DNA from: Pseudomonas sp. BP8
Lineage (GTDB): Bacteria > Pseudomonadota > Gammaproteobacteria > Pseudomonadales > Pseudomonadaceae
Direction: 5' to 3'
DNA: 64,000 nucleotides
Assembly (NCBI RefSeq): GCF_017875955.1
Contig: NZ_JAGINK010000001.1
Span: forward strand, 4,308,501-4,372,500
A model generated the notes under the pieces. The model saw only the letters and a list, made by a program, of their open reading frames with translations, was not told the origin of the DNA and ran no database searches. This document shows positions 42,879 through 51,704 of this stretch, one piece after another. Every line of letters begins with the position of its first letter. Positions within the stretch are counted from its first letter, which is position 1. Position numbers and translations under genes: made by a program.

Positions 42879-43000
42879 AGCCCAAGCCATGGCTTCATAA
42901 AGCAACCCCCTCCCGGCACCTGTTCCGCACAACAAAAGGGTCTAAAAATGCCCACCCACAACCAGGCTCTGGCGATTACTTTTTACGTCTTCGCCGAGGG

Positions 43001-44206
43001 TCAATTTTCAGTTTTAAGTCCGCTAACAAAACCCACTACTGCACTTCTAATTTCACGCCACTGCGATAGATGTTCTCTAGAAAATCGAACAGAGAGCATA
43101 GCCTTAGCACTAGGCTCCATGCTGAATTTCATGACGCAGGTCGCGACACCTTTCGGCACATAGGTTTTGTCACAGGAGATATATAAGTCAGCTGCGTCAG
43201 ATTCGTTATGACCAAAAAATTTATCGTTTGCTCTTTCGTTATCTTTTGCAGCACCCCCCAGTTGTGGATCAGCCCCTGAAACCACAAAAGCATCTAGACC
43301 ATATATCATTTCAGGGGTGCGTTCGTAATTATTAAGCCAAAACTCATTCGGAGATTTTATGCTTCTTAAAACAGCGTCCAATTGGCGCTGAGCAGCCTGG
43401 GGGCCTGGGTATATCTCTCCAGAATTGACCCCAATGCTCAGCCAGAGGCTATGCTTATTCAGGAAATTTGATCGATAATCGTCATTAAGTTCTTTACTGC
43501 TTTTGCAGGACATCTCCGGCAGCCGCACATCCATTCCCAAACTACGAATATTCCGCGTATTTCTATTTGATGCGGCATCGCTCGGTCTTTCTCCAAAACC
43601 TGGATCACCGTCGTACTCCACAAGCTCAGCGCAATAGCGTGGGATCTTGACTTTCATCCCGCCGAGCACCCCAGTGATATCTTCGGTAGCGCAAGACCTG
43701 CAGCCACCTTCAGAAAGCAAAAATTTACCTGGCTCAACCCAGCCACTGGCAATGTAGCCAATAAAGATCAATACAAGAACGGCTAGCGTAGTAAATAAAA
43801 ATCTAGCACCGCGCCGGATCAGCAACAGCTCGCCGGTCCAGCGTTGCTCCAGTTGCTCGAAGCTCAGCACTTCGGGACGTTGCGCACGCGGATCGTGGAT
43901 CAACGCCTTGCCATCGTCGATCCGGGCAATGATGAAGTAGCGGCCGTCACGGCCGGCAGCGATGGCGGGCAGCGGGGTGGTATCCAGGCGGCTAAGCGAG
44001 CTGCGCGCGGACTTGGCCTTGAGGCCCAGCTTCTTGGCGGCGAGGAGGAGTTCGGCACGGCCGAAGCGGCGGCCATCTTCGGCGAATTCGTGAGCGAGTT
44101 GTTCGAGGGAGGCGGCTACGTTATGAAAACGCGCCAGCATGACCAGACAGGCAAGTCCTGTGTCGACCTCAGGCGAAACGCCCGATCCTTGGGGTTCGTC
44201 TTGCAT
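43001..44206 (-). CDS. Chimeric protein: C39-like domain of a type I secretion ATPase fused to an unrelated tail
   Basis: 401 residues. Residues 1-135 match the N-terminal C39-like domain of HlyB/LapB-type transporters ('DTGLACLVMLARFHNV' with T in place of the catalytic C, 'RYFIIARIDDGKALIHDPR', 'QRWTGELLLIRRGARF'). The transporter and ATPase domains that should follow are absent. From about residue 136 (43801) a membrane helix and a ~250-residue soluble, cysteine-containing domain take over, in AT-rich DNA. The tail resembles secreted or periplasmic immunity-type proteins but was not identified. ATG 44206 follows AAAGGA. Confidence 0.7.
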   Translation of the reverse strand: MQDEPQGSGVSPEVDTGLACLVMLARFHNVAASLEQLAHEFAEDGRRFGRAELLLAAKKLGLKAKSARSSLSRLDTTPLPAIAAGRDGRYFIIARIDDGKALIHDPRAQRPEVLSFEQLEQRWTGELLLIRRGARFLFTTLAVLVLIFIGYIASGWVEPGKFLLSEGGCRSCATEDITGVLGGMKVKIPRYCAELVEYDGDPGFGERPSDAASNRNTRNIRSLGMDVRLPEMSCKSSKELNDDYRSNFLNKHSLWLSIGVNSGEIYPGPQAAQRQLDAVLRSIKSPNEFWLNNYERTPEMIYGLDAFVVSGADPQLGGAAKDNERANDKFFGHNESDAADLYISCDKTYVPKGVATCVMKFSMEPSAKAMLSVRFSREHLSQWREIRSAVVGFVSGLKTEN

Positions 44207-44366
44207 TTCATTCCTTTGACACGAGCCTCGCGAGAGCATGCGTGGCCAATGGCTGCGCAATGTACCGGCCATGCGCCACTCCGACAAGGTGCTGGCTACC
44301 TAGAGATGCGTGTGGGGAAACCCTCAGCTGCTCAAAGGTGGGTATCCAGGGGCTGGCCTCTCTGCG

Positions 44367-44805
44367 TTATGGGCGCGGAAGCCAAATGCTCTTGGGTGGA
44401 AATGGCTCAGGCTGGAGAGCGTTGATACTGCTCCACCCCCATTGCCGCCAACGCTCATCTTGTTCGAGTCGGTGTATGACTTCTGCTGGTACATCGGTGC
44501 CTGCGGGTATGTACTGGGGTGCCAGGGTATGCACTGCATCGAAGCCCGTCATGCCAGCCAGTGACCGAAGCATGATGTGCACCCGCTTGCAGCCATGTCA
44601 GGCCGCGACGCTTACCGTCGGTGGTTTGGTACACAATCAGATTGAGCGCGGCAGAGCACTCAAGCATGTCCTGCCCGCTCATGCAGAAGCGCCGATGGGG
44701 TGGCGAACCCAGCGGCAGAATACGCTGCGCAAACAGCTTGAGCAGCGGCTCCGCCTGCTGTGTGCAAATCATGCAATTGCTGTTCAGATCAATGCGCTTT
44801 CCCAA
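44367..44805 (-). pseudogene. Frameshifted hypothetical gene
   Basis: One frame reads 'NSNCMICTQQAEPLLKLFAQ' and continues to 'RRGLTWLQAG'; at about 44580 the sensible reading moves to another frame ('HIMLRSLAGMTGFDAVHTLA', 'PAEVIHRLEQDERWRQWGW') and ends at 44367. A single-base change at 'aagcgggtgcac' would join them into a ~145-residue protein. The frame is open upstream without a good start, so the 5' end may be lost too. Family not recognised. Confidence 0.55.
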
Positions 44806-44858
44806 CCAGCTCCGTAACAGAAAATTCCCCGCTACGGCACCAACCCTAAAGCCTCAGC

Positions 44859-45215
44859 TCAACGGCACTGCCCCGCAGCACTCAGCAGCGCATTGCAGTT
44901 GTTGGAAACAGATTTGCCCCCCGCCCCATCGCTATTCACCGAATTAGCTCCCGAGCAGATAGCGCTAGAGCTGACCGCCCCCATCACAGTGGTGATATAG
45001 CACTGGTGCTTACGTCCCCCAGTAGCGGCAACGAAGTTGATAGCCCCAGAAACCTCACCAGAGCGATTGGAAATGGTGACCTTGTCAGCAGTCGTATCCA
45101 GGGCAAAGGCTGCCTTGGTAGCCAGTTCTTCATCCGAAACGATGTTATTACCGATCGTGCCGCAACCGGCCAGGGTAGCGATCAAACCTGCGAACAGCAT
45201 TTTCTTGGCGTACAT
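44859..45215 (-). CDS. Small lipoprotein
   Basis: 118 residues. A signal peptide with lipobox 'LIATLAGC' puts the lipidated cysteine at residue 18. The mature part ('ELATKAAFALDTTADKVTIS') ends with four cysteines that could form two disulphides. No family recognised. ATG 45215 follows AGAGGTC. Confidence 0.75.
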   Translation of the reverse strand: MYAKKMLFAGLIATLAGCGTIGNNIVSDEELATKAAFALDTTADKVTISNRSGEVSGAINFVAATGGRKHQCYITTVMGAVSSSAICSGANSVNSDGAGGKSVSNNCNALLSAAGQCR

Positions 45216-45310
45216 AAAGACCTCTGTTTGAAACGTCCATTAGTTAAAAGACCCCACGCACAGGGGCGCTTCCATGTTCTTCAGGGGTAGCAAGGCTTAC
45301 CGACTGGCGA

Positions 45311-45481
45311 CTATCGAGACATGCACTTCTCGACCAGGGCTTCCCGGTCGGCATCGTCAGGCAGTGTCTTCCAGTGCTGGGGCTGGCAGTGCTCGTCGGT
45401 CACTGTGTAGTTGGCAGAGTCGTTGCCGCAGGCCGCCAGCAGCGTGGCGGTGGCAATCAGAAGCAGAGTTTTGCGAAGCAT
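45311..45481 (-). CDS. Very small lipoprotein
   Basis: 56 residues. The signal peptide 'MLRKTLLLIATATLLAAC' has a clear lipobox with Cys at residue 18; the mature peptide is about 38 residues, with two more cysteines (in 'DEHCQPQHW' and 'VEKCMSR'). Function unknown. Confidence 0.75.
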   Translation of the reverse strand: MLRKTLLLIATATLLAACGNDSANYTVTDEHCQPQHWKTLPDDADREALVEKCMSR

Positions 45482-45640
45482 AAGCTGGCTCAGTCCATTG
45501 AGAGAGCCGAACGTTATAGCAAAAAAAACTTCGCAGCTGCAATTGGGTGCTGTCGTCCCCAAGCTACAAATGAAACCCGGCGATGGTCTGACACTGCTAT
45601 CGTGCTGCGTCACGACAGGACGCTCGATAAGGAAATGGAA

Positions 45641-45850
45641 ATGAGCTTTGACTGGCATGCTGGACCGATTACCCGCGCTACCCCGATAGACAATGGCTAC
45701 CGGAACACGCAGAAGGTGCGGCAGTTTCTCGTGACTGAGTGCGGGGAGGGTTTCAAGTTCGACCGTGCCTTCATGGCCTGGATCAAGAGCGGCGTTCCTT
45801 CCACCATGGGCGACGTTGCAGATGAGTGGCTGCGCATCCACCGTCTCTAA
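45641..45850 (+). CDS. DUF6434-type small protein
   Basis: 69 residues: 'FDWHAGPITRATPIDNGYRN', then 'ECGEGFKFDRAFMAWIKSG' and 'TMGDVADEWLRI'. These are the landmarks of DUF6434, a small putative nucleic-acid-binding family often joined to SAP domains. ATG 45641 follows AAGGA by seven bases. Confidence 0.8.
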   Translation: MSFDWHAGPITRATPIDNGYRNTQKVRQFLVTECGEGFKFDRAFMAWIKSGVPSTMGDVADEWLRIHRL

Positions 45851-46115
45851 GGCCGCGTTGACGCTGCGCTATTCAACATCGCGGCACGGCTTCGGACCGG
45901 TATTGCCGAGGCTCACACGATACATGCTGTTACGCCTGACTGCGAAAAAGATCAGATTTAGCCCCTTCCTTGTAGGGCGTTTCCCAAAGATACTGCCGGC
46001 GCCTGTTTTTCGTTGCGGCCTATCTGGCAAGCGCTCTAGTCTCGGTCCGTCGTTACTTTCAACGACATGACTTTGACAGGTCGCGACGGCAAACAACAAC
46101 ACGGTTCACCATAAT
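45851..46115. other. Intergenic, promoter region of the next gene
   Basis: No coding frame of note. The last part has the near-palindrome CACCATAATGGTG at 46107-46119, which runs into the structured element that follows. Confidence 0.4.
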
Positions 46116-46197
46116 GGTGGCTGTACGTGTGGGCACGCTTGCGTGCGCCGGAACTTGTTGTTTCCGCCGGTCTGTCAACCCGCGTACAGCTGCCACC
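46116..46197 (+). ncRNA. Candidate three-way-junction RNA leader
   Basis: The outer helix pairs GGTGGC (46116-46121) with GCCACC (46192-46197) and TGTACG (46122-46127) with CGTACA (46183-46188), a three-base bulge lying between. Inside are two hairpins: GCACGC/GCGTGC (46133-46146) and CGGAA/TTCCG (about 46149-46166). It ends about 45 bases before the start codon of a DUF6124-type gene on the same strand. Compact folding and position suggest a regulatory leader; the class is not one I recognise with certainty. Confidence 0.5.
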
Positions 46198-46242
46198 CTC
46201 TGTTTGACAGCAGAAGGTGACAGCCCTGAAATGGAAGCAATC

Positions 46243-46485
46243 ATGTTGAAGATAGTCCCCGATCCACCCCACAACCTTCACTCCCTCGAAGACACGCTGA
46301 TGATGGCTGCCGACTACGCACTCTGCGCCGAGGCCGTCGCGCAGCAGGCGATGTTGATGCAACCCAAGTCGCCCTCCTCCTTGTTGATCATGACCTCCAT
46401 TCACGAGCTAAAAACCTTGCGCAAATTGCTCGAGGTCGCGTTGGCGCAAGTGCAAATGCCGAGTGAGCCAAGAACTCGACACTGA
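46243..46485 (+). CDS. DUF6124-type small protein
   Basis: 80 residues beginning 'MLKIVPDPPHNLHSLEDTL', followed by two helices ('AADYALCAEAVAQQAMLM' and 'TSIHELKTLRKLLEVALAQ'). This matches the pseudomonad DUF6124 pattern. Function unknown. ATG 46243 follows GGAAG by seven bases. A folded leader precedes it. Confidence 0.78.
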   Translation: MLKIVPDPPHNLHSLEDTLMMAADYALCAEAVAQQAMLMQPKSPSSLLIMTSIHELKTLRKLLEVALAQVQMPSEPRTRH

Positions 46486-46541
46486 GTCGCATCATGACAA
46501 GCCTGGCTTGGCTCTTTCACAGAGCTAGCCCCCTCACACGG

Positions 46542-46583
46542 CACCGCCCCCCGAGGTTGTAGACGATTCTTGGGGGCTCGGTG
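46542..46583 (+). other. Long hairpin between two small-protein genes
   Basis: CACCG and CGGTG plus CCCCCGAG and CTTGGGGG pair around a 12-base loop. There is no T run after it. It may shape the 5' end of the DUF3077 transcript or the 3' end of the preceding one. Confidence 0.5.
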
Positions 46584-46654
46584 AAACCTGTGGGAGTTCG
46601 GCTAGCCGGTGATAAGGCCAGCCCAGGCATCTACAGCTTCAGGGAGATCAAACA

Positions 46655-46924
46655 ATGGCCACCGAAGAAACCAGTTTCACTGTCGGCAGAACCACCTTCT
46701 ACCAAGGTGAAAACCAAACCCATCCACTGTTTCGCATCGAACCCGGCATCCCCTGCCAAATCGCCCGCGAACAAGCCTCGGAACTGATGGGCTATGCGCG
46801 CGACCTGACCATCGACGGCTTGATAGAAGAGAAACCCCAACTGCTCTGGGCCTCGCACTACCTCTGCGCCCTGGCCAAGGCCCTGCTCGATGATGCAGAA
46901 CTGGGCATGATGAAAACCCCTTGA
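46655..46924 (+). CDS. DUF3077-type small protein
   Basis: 89 residues: 'FRIEPGIPCQIAREQASELM', then 'YARDLTIDGLIEE' and 'SHYLCALAKALLDDAELGMM'. This is the best preserved of three related genes in the window. The family is common in Pseudomonas and of unknown function. ATG 46655 follows AGGGAG. Confidence 0.82.
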   Translation: MATEETSFTVGRTTFYQGENQTHPLFRIEPGIPCQIAREQASELMGYARDLTIDGLIEEKPQLLWASHYLCALAKALLDDAELGMMKTP

Positions 46925-46960
46925 ACACTTCCCCTTAAGCAGTCCCACGCCGCCCCCCTT

Positions 46961-47004
46961 TGTGGGAGCGGCCTTGTGTCGCGAAAGGGCCGCATAGCGG
47001 CCCC
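46961..47004. repeat. REP element (class B)
   Basis: 'tgtgggagcggccttgtgtc' with the hairpin tail 'gggccgcatagcggcccc'. It separates two DUF3077-type genes. Confidence 0.8.
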
Positions 47005-47046
47005 AGCAATCCAAGCATCACCGCAGACTGCCAGGAGAACCCACTA

Positions 47047-47313
47047 ATGCCAAAAGACGAAATCGTAACCGGCGGTAGTGAATGCAATCCAGACCATCGC
47101 TACGGCCCGTCGCGACGGTTGTTCACCAGCATCCCCGGGATACCCACCGCTCAAGCCAAAGAACAAGCCTCGAAACTGATTGAGTGCGCCCGCTATCTCA
47201 ATCACACGGGCGTGATGCTGGGTGATCACCGAATGGTCGTAGCGTCCCACCACCTCAATGCGATGGTTCGGGTGCTAGTGGATCAGCTTGAGGACGAACG
47301 CCCTCAGTCTTGA
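47047..47313 (+). CDS. DUF3077-like small protein, diverged
   Basis: 88 residues. It keeps the order of the family ('FTSIPGIPTAQAKEQASKLI', 'CARYLNHTGVML', 'VASHHLNAMVRVLVDQLED') but differs at most positions from the 46655 gene. ATG 47047 follows CAGGAG. It may be a diverged paralogue rather than a functional equivalent. Confidence 0.75.
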   Translation: MPKDEIVTGGSECNPDHRYGPSRRLFTSIPGIPTAQAKEQASKLIECARYLNHTGVMLGDHRMVVASHHLNAMVRVLVDQLEDERPQS

Positions 47314-47425
47314 AGCCGTGTTGAACGGTCATAAGCAAGCTGGGGGGGCGCTGCATACTCACCACGCAAGCCAACGGTGCCTGAATCTAATCACCTAGCA
47401 ACCACGGCCGAAAATGAATGTGCTC

Positions 47426-48229
47426 TCAGGAGTCGAATACCCATCGCCCGCGTAGTATCCCTTTCAGTTCATCGACGCTGAGAGTCATATCCCGCTTCCG
47501 ATGGACCACTGCGTGACAGTTGGCGCATAACGTGACGAGGTCAGTCTCAGGGTTCACCGTTTTCTCGCCACCGAACGCCGAGATCGGCACCACGTGATGT
47601 ACGTGAATGAAGCCCTTGGCGTGTTCACCGTAAGCCTGTTCGAAACCAAACCCACATCCCTTGCAGTCAAGACCGTGGATGGCGATGGCCTTCGTCCTCA
47701 GATCTTTGCGGCGCTCATAGCGAGTTCCAAAGTAGCTTGACTTGCTGCCTTCATTGGCTGACTCAAAGACAAATGGGTCGCCTTCCATATCTAACGCCTC
47801 TGTTTCAGGTTTCGGAGGCTGAAGCTTTGCATGACTTAAAATGGAGTCGAAATCAGCTTGAGAAATAGGCCGAACCCCGTCACGCCAATAGTTCTTCACG
47901 CGGTTGGCGGGGATAGTCTCAAGGTACATCCCGCCAATTTTCGCAGGGACAGCGCTTTCAAACGGCATGAAGTTTTCGATCAGTGCGTAAAGGTCACCCT
48001 TATCACTGTTCGAGTCTGCGTAGACCTTACCGATGCGGGCTTTACCAAAATAATGCGGGTTGTCGCTGAGGCGGGCGGAGGCAAAAGATTTGTCCTTGAT
48101 GCGTCCTTTGTAATAGATCACCTCGGTGCCCTGGGCGAGCCAGGTTTGGTAGCGCTTAGGGAAGTGATAGACAGCGCCTGTTTCGTCCTCCCACTGCGAT
48201 GTGTCGTTCTCGACGATGACGACGGGCAT
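47426..48229 (-). CDS. EVE-like domain plus HNH nuclease, probable modification-dependent restriction enzyme
   Basis: 267 residues. The N-terminal ~130 residues look like an EVE/PUA-type base reader ('YHFPKRYQTWLAQGTEVIYY', 'ARIGKVYADSN'). The C-terminal part is an HNH nuclease with zinc-binding C189-x2-C192 and C235-x2-C238, catalytic 'HVHHVVPIS' around H211-H212 and 'CANCHAVVH'. EVE-HNH proteins are known to cut DNA containing modified cytosine, a defence against phages. The domain call at the N terminus is by pattern. It opens the defence island and is transcribed alone. Confidence 0.82.
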   Translation of the reverse strand: MPVVIVENDTSQWEDETGAVYHFPKRYQTWLAQGTEVIYYKGRIKDKSFASARLSDNPHYFGKARIGKVYADSNSDKGDLYALIENFMPFESAVPAKIGGMYLETIPANRVKNYWRDGVRPISQADFDSILSHAKLQPPKPETEALDMEGDPFVFESANEGSKSSYFGTRYERRKDLRTKAIAIHGLDCKGCGFGFEQAYGEHAKGFIHVHHVVPISAFGGEKTVNPETDLVTLCANCHAVVHRKRDMTLSVDELKGILRGRWVFDS

Positions 48230-48929
48230 TTCATTTTCCTCTCGGGAGACTCGGCGAAAGCCTACCAGAGAAAAGGAAATTTCCTACGGACAGTGTAAAA
48301 AATGAATGCCGCCTGTTGATGCACGGAGCGTTTGAGGACTGACCGCTTCGAAGGGCGCGAGCATGTGGGACAGCCTTGCGGACACCGCACCATTCCATCC
48401 CTAAGGCATACAGGGGCTACGTTAGAGCTCCCCGCCGATACTCCTGCCAAGGGGGCAGCGTTTAATACCGCTCGGCCGAAACTTGCGCCAACCTACGCCC
48501 GTCTCTTTCTTCGGGAAAGAGGCGGGCGCTTCTAGCACTGCGGCATCCCTCATGGCAGTTGGCTTTGCGGCAACTCCCCTCGTGACAATCGGCGTGACAA
48601 ATGTCTAAGTCACCACGGAATGAACTGCACCTGACTGACAGTCAGGCATGGCCCCGGTCATCGCATTGCTATATTCATCCGGCTCAGGATATTCAGGTAC
48701 GGGTTTCGTCAGCCAGCGCTGCCTACACCCGCCCACCGGTGACGGCGCTTAGGTGGCCAGATAATGAAATGCCCTTCCTCCCGATCGTAAGAAGCCGCCA
48801 GTCCCGCGTAGGGACACTCCCACAGGTCGCAGGAGCCTTGATCCCTGATAACACTCAGCATTCTTGGCGGGATGATGTGGGGCGATGATCGGAGAGCAGA
48901 CGATGAGATGACCTACATGGCATTGGTGG
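48230..48929. other. Scrambled intergenic DNA at the island edge
   Basis: About 700 bases without a credible gene. It holds one strong hairpin (48496-48528) and short in-frame fragments broken by stops. It leads into the decayed integrase and looks like a recombination scar. Confidence 0.5.
48496..48528. other. Stable hairpin with TTCG tetraloop
   Basis: CGCCCGTCTCTTTC and GAAAGAGGCGGGCG pair around TTCG/TTCGG. 'cttct' follows, without a true T run. It could be a terminator relic or part of an old island end. Confidence 0.5.
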
Positions 48930-49818
48930 GTAGACGCTATGGTCGTAATTTCGGCTAGGGCACGCAATTGCACTACGCAGGGCCACAGGCGCTGAAGGAC
49001 ATGTTCGGCAGTGGCCACTATGTCTCGGTCAAAGCGCACTGTGATCGTTGGAAGGTATTCGTGAAATGGTGCCGATCCGAACAGGGGGCCGGTATTAATG
49101 ATGCGCGGCAGATTGCTCGGGGTTGGGCGCGGTGACCTCGCCGTCAGCACCGCACAAAATCGGCTATTCAGCGTTAACAGGACAATGGCAGCGCTACACG
49201 GTGATCACTACGTGAAGTTGCCCAGTCCGAGCAAGGCTTTAGGTATGCGGCGCACCGGGGTTCGACAGTCTGTATCACAGGGCCAAGACCGCGAACAGGT
49301 TAAACAGATCGTCGATGCGCTTTGCAGCTGTCATCAGCTGCAAAGCGCGAATGCTCTGTTGCGCGAGCCACCGGAATACGCTTGCGTGAGGCTATCTTGG
49401 CTGACCTGCCACGGCTAAGCCGTGAGGCTAACGATCTAGGCATGATCAACATCCAGGACGTCATCAAAGGCGGCCGCGCCGGTGCCTCACGTTGGATTAC
49501 GGTGGATGACCATGTTCGTGATGCACTTAGGTTTGCACAGAAATTGTCACCTGCGGGTAGCCACGACCCACAACCTGATTGCGCCACACGAAAGCTACCT
49601 ACATCTTCTGCATAAAATCATCCGTCCTGCGCGAGACATCCTGCATGGACACAAGCTACCATGAGCTACGAGCTGCCTACGCATGTGAACGCTATGAACA
49701 AATCATCCAGCACTCTGCGCCTATCGACGGCGGCCAATGTTGCTGGGTAGATTGGTACCTTGATTGTGAGGGCCGAAGCAAATCTGCTATGAACTGGGGC
49801 ATGGTCGAATCGACGTGA
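48930..49818 (+). pseudogene. Decayed site-specific integrase
   Basis: Pieces of one tyrosine-recombinase-like integrase follow in order across several frames: 'ALKDMFGSGHYVSVKAHCDR', 'FVKWCRSEQGAGINDARQI', 'SPSKALGMRRTGVRQSVSQG', 'DREQVKQIVDALC', 'LREAILADLPRLSREANDLG', 'GGRAGASRWITVDDHVRDAL' and 'ELRAAYACERYEQ'. Stops and frameshifts separate them, so it cannot be functional. It resembles the integrase-domain proteins of Pseudomonas genomic islands. Confidence 0.82.
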
Positions 49819-49843
49819 TCGCGGCTTAAATCGGAGGGCGTAT

Positions 49844-49921
49844 ATGAGTAAGCCATTCGATATGGAAATGTTCTTGGCTGGCGTCTTGACGCCAGGGACT
49901 TGTAACAGTAGTAGTCCTTAA
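49844..49921 (+). pseudogene. Short remnant downstream of the integrase
   Basis: A 25-codon frame starts 'MSKPFDMEMFLAGVLT' behind a GGAGGG site and stops after nine unrelated codons. The start looks like the N terminus of a longer island gene that was cut off here. Confidence 0.5.
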
Positions 49922-50047
49922 CGGGTTCGAGGGCACGATGTCTCGAGGCTAGGGAAAACGCGAGAACTTGAATAGCTAAAAAGCGAGGACTGACACGTCA
50001 ACTTCAAAATGATATCATGACGCCAATAGAAATCGGAATACTCGGTC

Positions 50048-51322
50048 ATGGAAAACCTAAAAGTTGAATACCTCGCAATAATCAATTCTAAAGAGGGCTT
50101 TTGCAACACCACCCCCTCTTTTAACAACCTCATTCAATCCTATGGCAGCGTTGATATAAAGAATAAGTACATTATTTTTGACGGCATAAGGTTCGATTAT
50201 GACGTACAGCGAGGAGAAATCCAGAATAACAGCCATCTTTTTTATCACGTACGCCTTGGCTGCCCTAGCGACAGAGATGTCTCCATTTTCCTGTCTTTGC
50301 TGAAGTCGATTCGGACGATTTTGGCCAAAGTTTCCGAAAAGCCGGTTGAAGTATTGTGGGACGATGTAAGCAGCAGCTTGTCGTACGCAGCTTATCCAGT
50401 GATTCATGAAATTGAGAACATGATGCGTAAGCTTATTACCAAGTTTATGCTCACAAAAATTGGTTTGGGCTGGACCAAAGAGGCGGTGCCGAAGGAAGTT
50501 TCCGAATCGATTCGAACAAAGAAGAGTTCGGCTGGGAATAATTATCTGTTCGAGACCGACTTCATCCAGCTTTCAGACTTTCTGTTCAGACCGTATTCAA
50601 CAGCAAATTCTTCGAAGCTCTTGGACAAACTTCGCTCAGCGCTTTCAGCCAGTGACGTCAATATAGAAGAGCTCAAGGAGCTGGTACCCACCTCAAACTG
50701 GGAAAGATATTTTCAGCCCATCGTGAGCTGTAAGAGTGAATACCTACAAACTCGATGGGCAAGGCTGTATGACCTGCGTTGCCTAGTGGCCCATAACAAC
50801 TTTATCGGCCATGAGGATTTTGATAATATCCTCAAAATATCAGGAGAAGTTAAAGAGAAACTGAGCGAAGCACTGAGCAAACTCGACAACATTCATATGT
50901 CTGCTGAGCAGAAAGAGGAAGTTGCAGAAAACATTGCTACAACAGTGAACAGCACACACGCCGAATTGATTGGCATCTGGATTTCAATACAGCAACTACT
51001 CATTGAAATAGCGATGAACGCGCTGGATCATGTGCAAGCACGCGATCTCATCAAGAAAAAAACTTCTACACGCATGATAATCGACAAGCTTGTCAATCAA
51101 TCTGTGATTACAGTAGAACTTGCTCAAGAGCTGGTAAAGCTCCAGCTGTCCCGAGATATCATTGTGCACAACGTTGATGCTGAGTTAAGTGATTCGGTGT
51201 TGCTAACAGCTGAGACTGCTAAGCATGAATTGATTGATGTCCTGGAAACCTTGGACTGTGCTCCTAACTTTTCTGGCTTGGAGGTAACGGACCCGGAGAC
51301 TCCCGAACCTTCCGCGGCATAG
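50048..51322 (+). CDS. Twin-HEPN protein, probable defence RNase or sensor
   Basis: 424 residues in AT-rich DNA. Two R-x4-H motifs of the HEPN type are present: R244-H249 ('LRCLVAHNN') and R369-H374 ('SRDIIVHN'). Each follows helical sequence; 'YPVIHEIENMMRKLITKF' near residue 116 resembles the opening helix of a HEPN domain. HEPN domains are RNase or scaffold modules of toxins and abortive-infection systems. No exact family was recognised. It is followed after 382 bases by a large helicase-nuclease gene on the same strand, and the two may form one system. Confidence 0.65.
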   Translation: MENLKVEYLAIINSKEGFCNTTPSFNNLIQSYGSVDIKNKYIIFDGIRFDYDVQRGEIQNNSHLFYHVRLGCPSDRDVSIFLSLLKSIRTILAKVSEKPVEVLWDDVSSSLSYAAYPVIHEIENMMRKLITKFMLTKIGLGWTKEAVPKEVSESIRTKKSSAGNNYLFETDFIQLSDFLFRPYSTANSSKLLDKLRSALSASDVNIEELKELVPTSNWERYFQPIVSCKSEYLQTRWARLYDLRCLVAHNNFIGHEDFDNILKISGEVKEKLSEALSKLDNIHMSAEQKEEVAENIATTVNSTHAELIGIWISIQQLLIEIAMNALDHVQARDLIKKKTSTRMIIDKLVNQSVITVELAQELVKLQLSRDIIVHNVDAELSDSVLLTAETAKHELIDVLETLDCAPNFSGLEVTDPETPEPSAA

Positions 51323-51704
51323 TCGCAGTGAGTTGATAGAAACCGCGTGGCTACAGTCCGCCTTGAATCAAAAGCTGCGTTTTGCGAGGGCGTGCTCTCA
51401 CTCCTTAGCTGCCCATAGCGGAGGACAGTTCTCGGCCCGCAGAGGACGTTCAGTACACCCGGCCCTCACGACCAAATTTCGTGATGGCAATGAGTCTTAC
51501 TTCTAGGGATCGAACTAACGACTCAACTCTATAGCGAAAGTGTATGTGTACGACCTTCTCGGCTTACAGGGGGAGATGCTTGCATGATAGGTTACCCAGG
51601 TCGGGAGGGCGCGCCTGGCAGGGCTACACCCTTCCAGCGCTTCGCTGGTAGCATGTGGCCATTAGCTAGGTAGGCTAATCCTCATCCTCCACCTGGTACC
51701 CGTA
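51323..51704. other. Intergenic between the HEPN and helicase genes
   Basis: No coding frame of note and no clear terminator. The size would allow a promoter for the helicase gene, but none was identified. Confidence 0.4.

Noticed and set aside
48749..49150. Minus-strand open frame across the integrase remnant
   Set aside because: It runs against the clear order of integrase fragments on the plus strand and has no features of its own.
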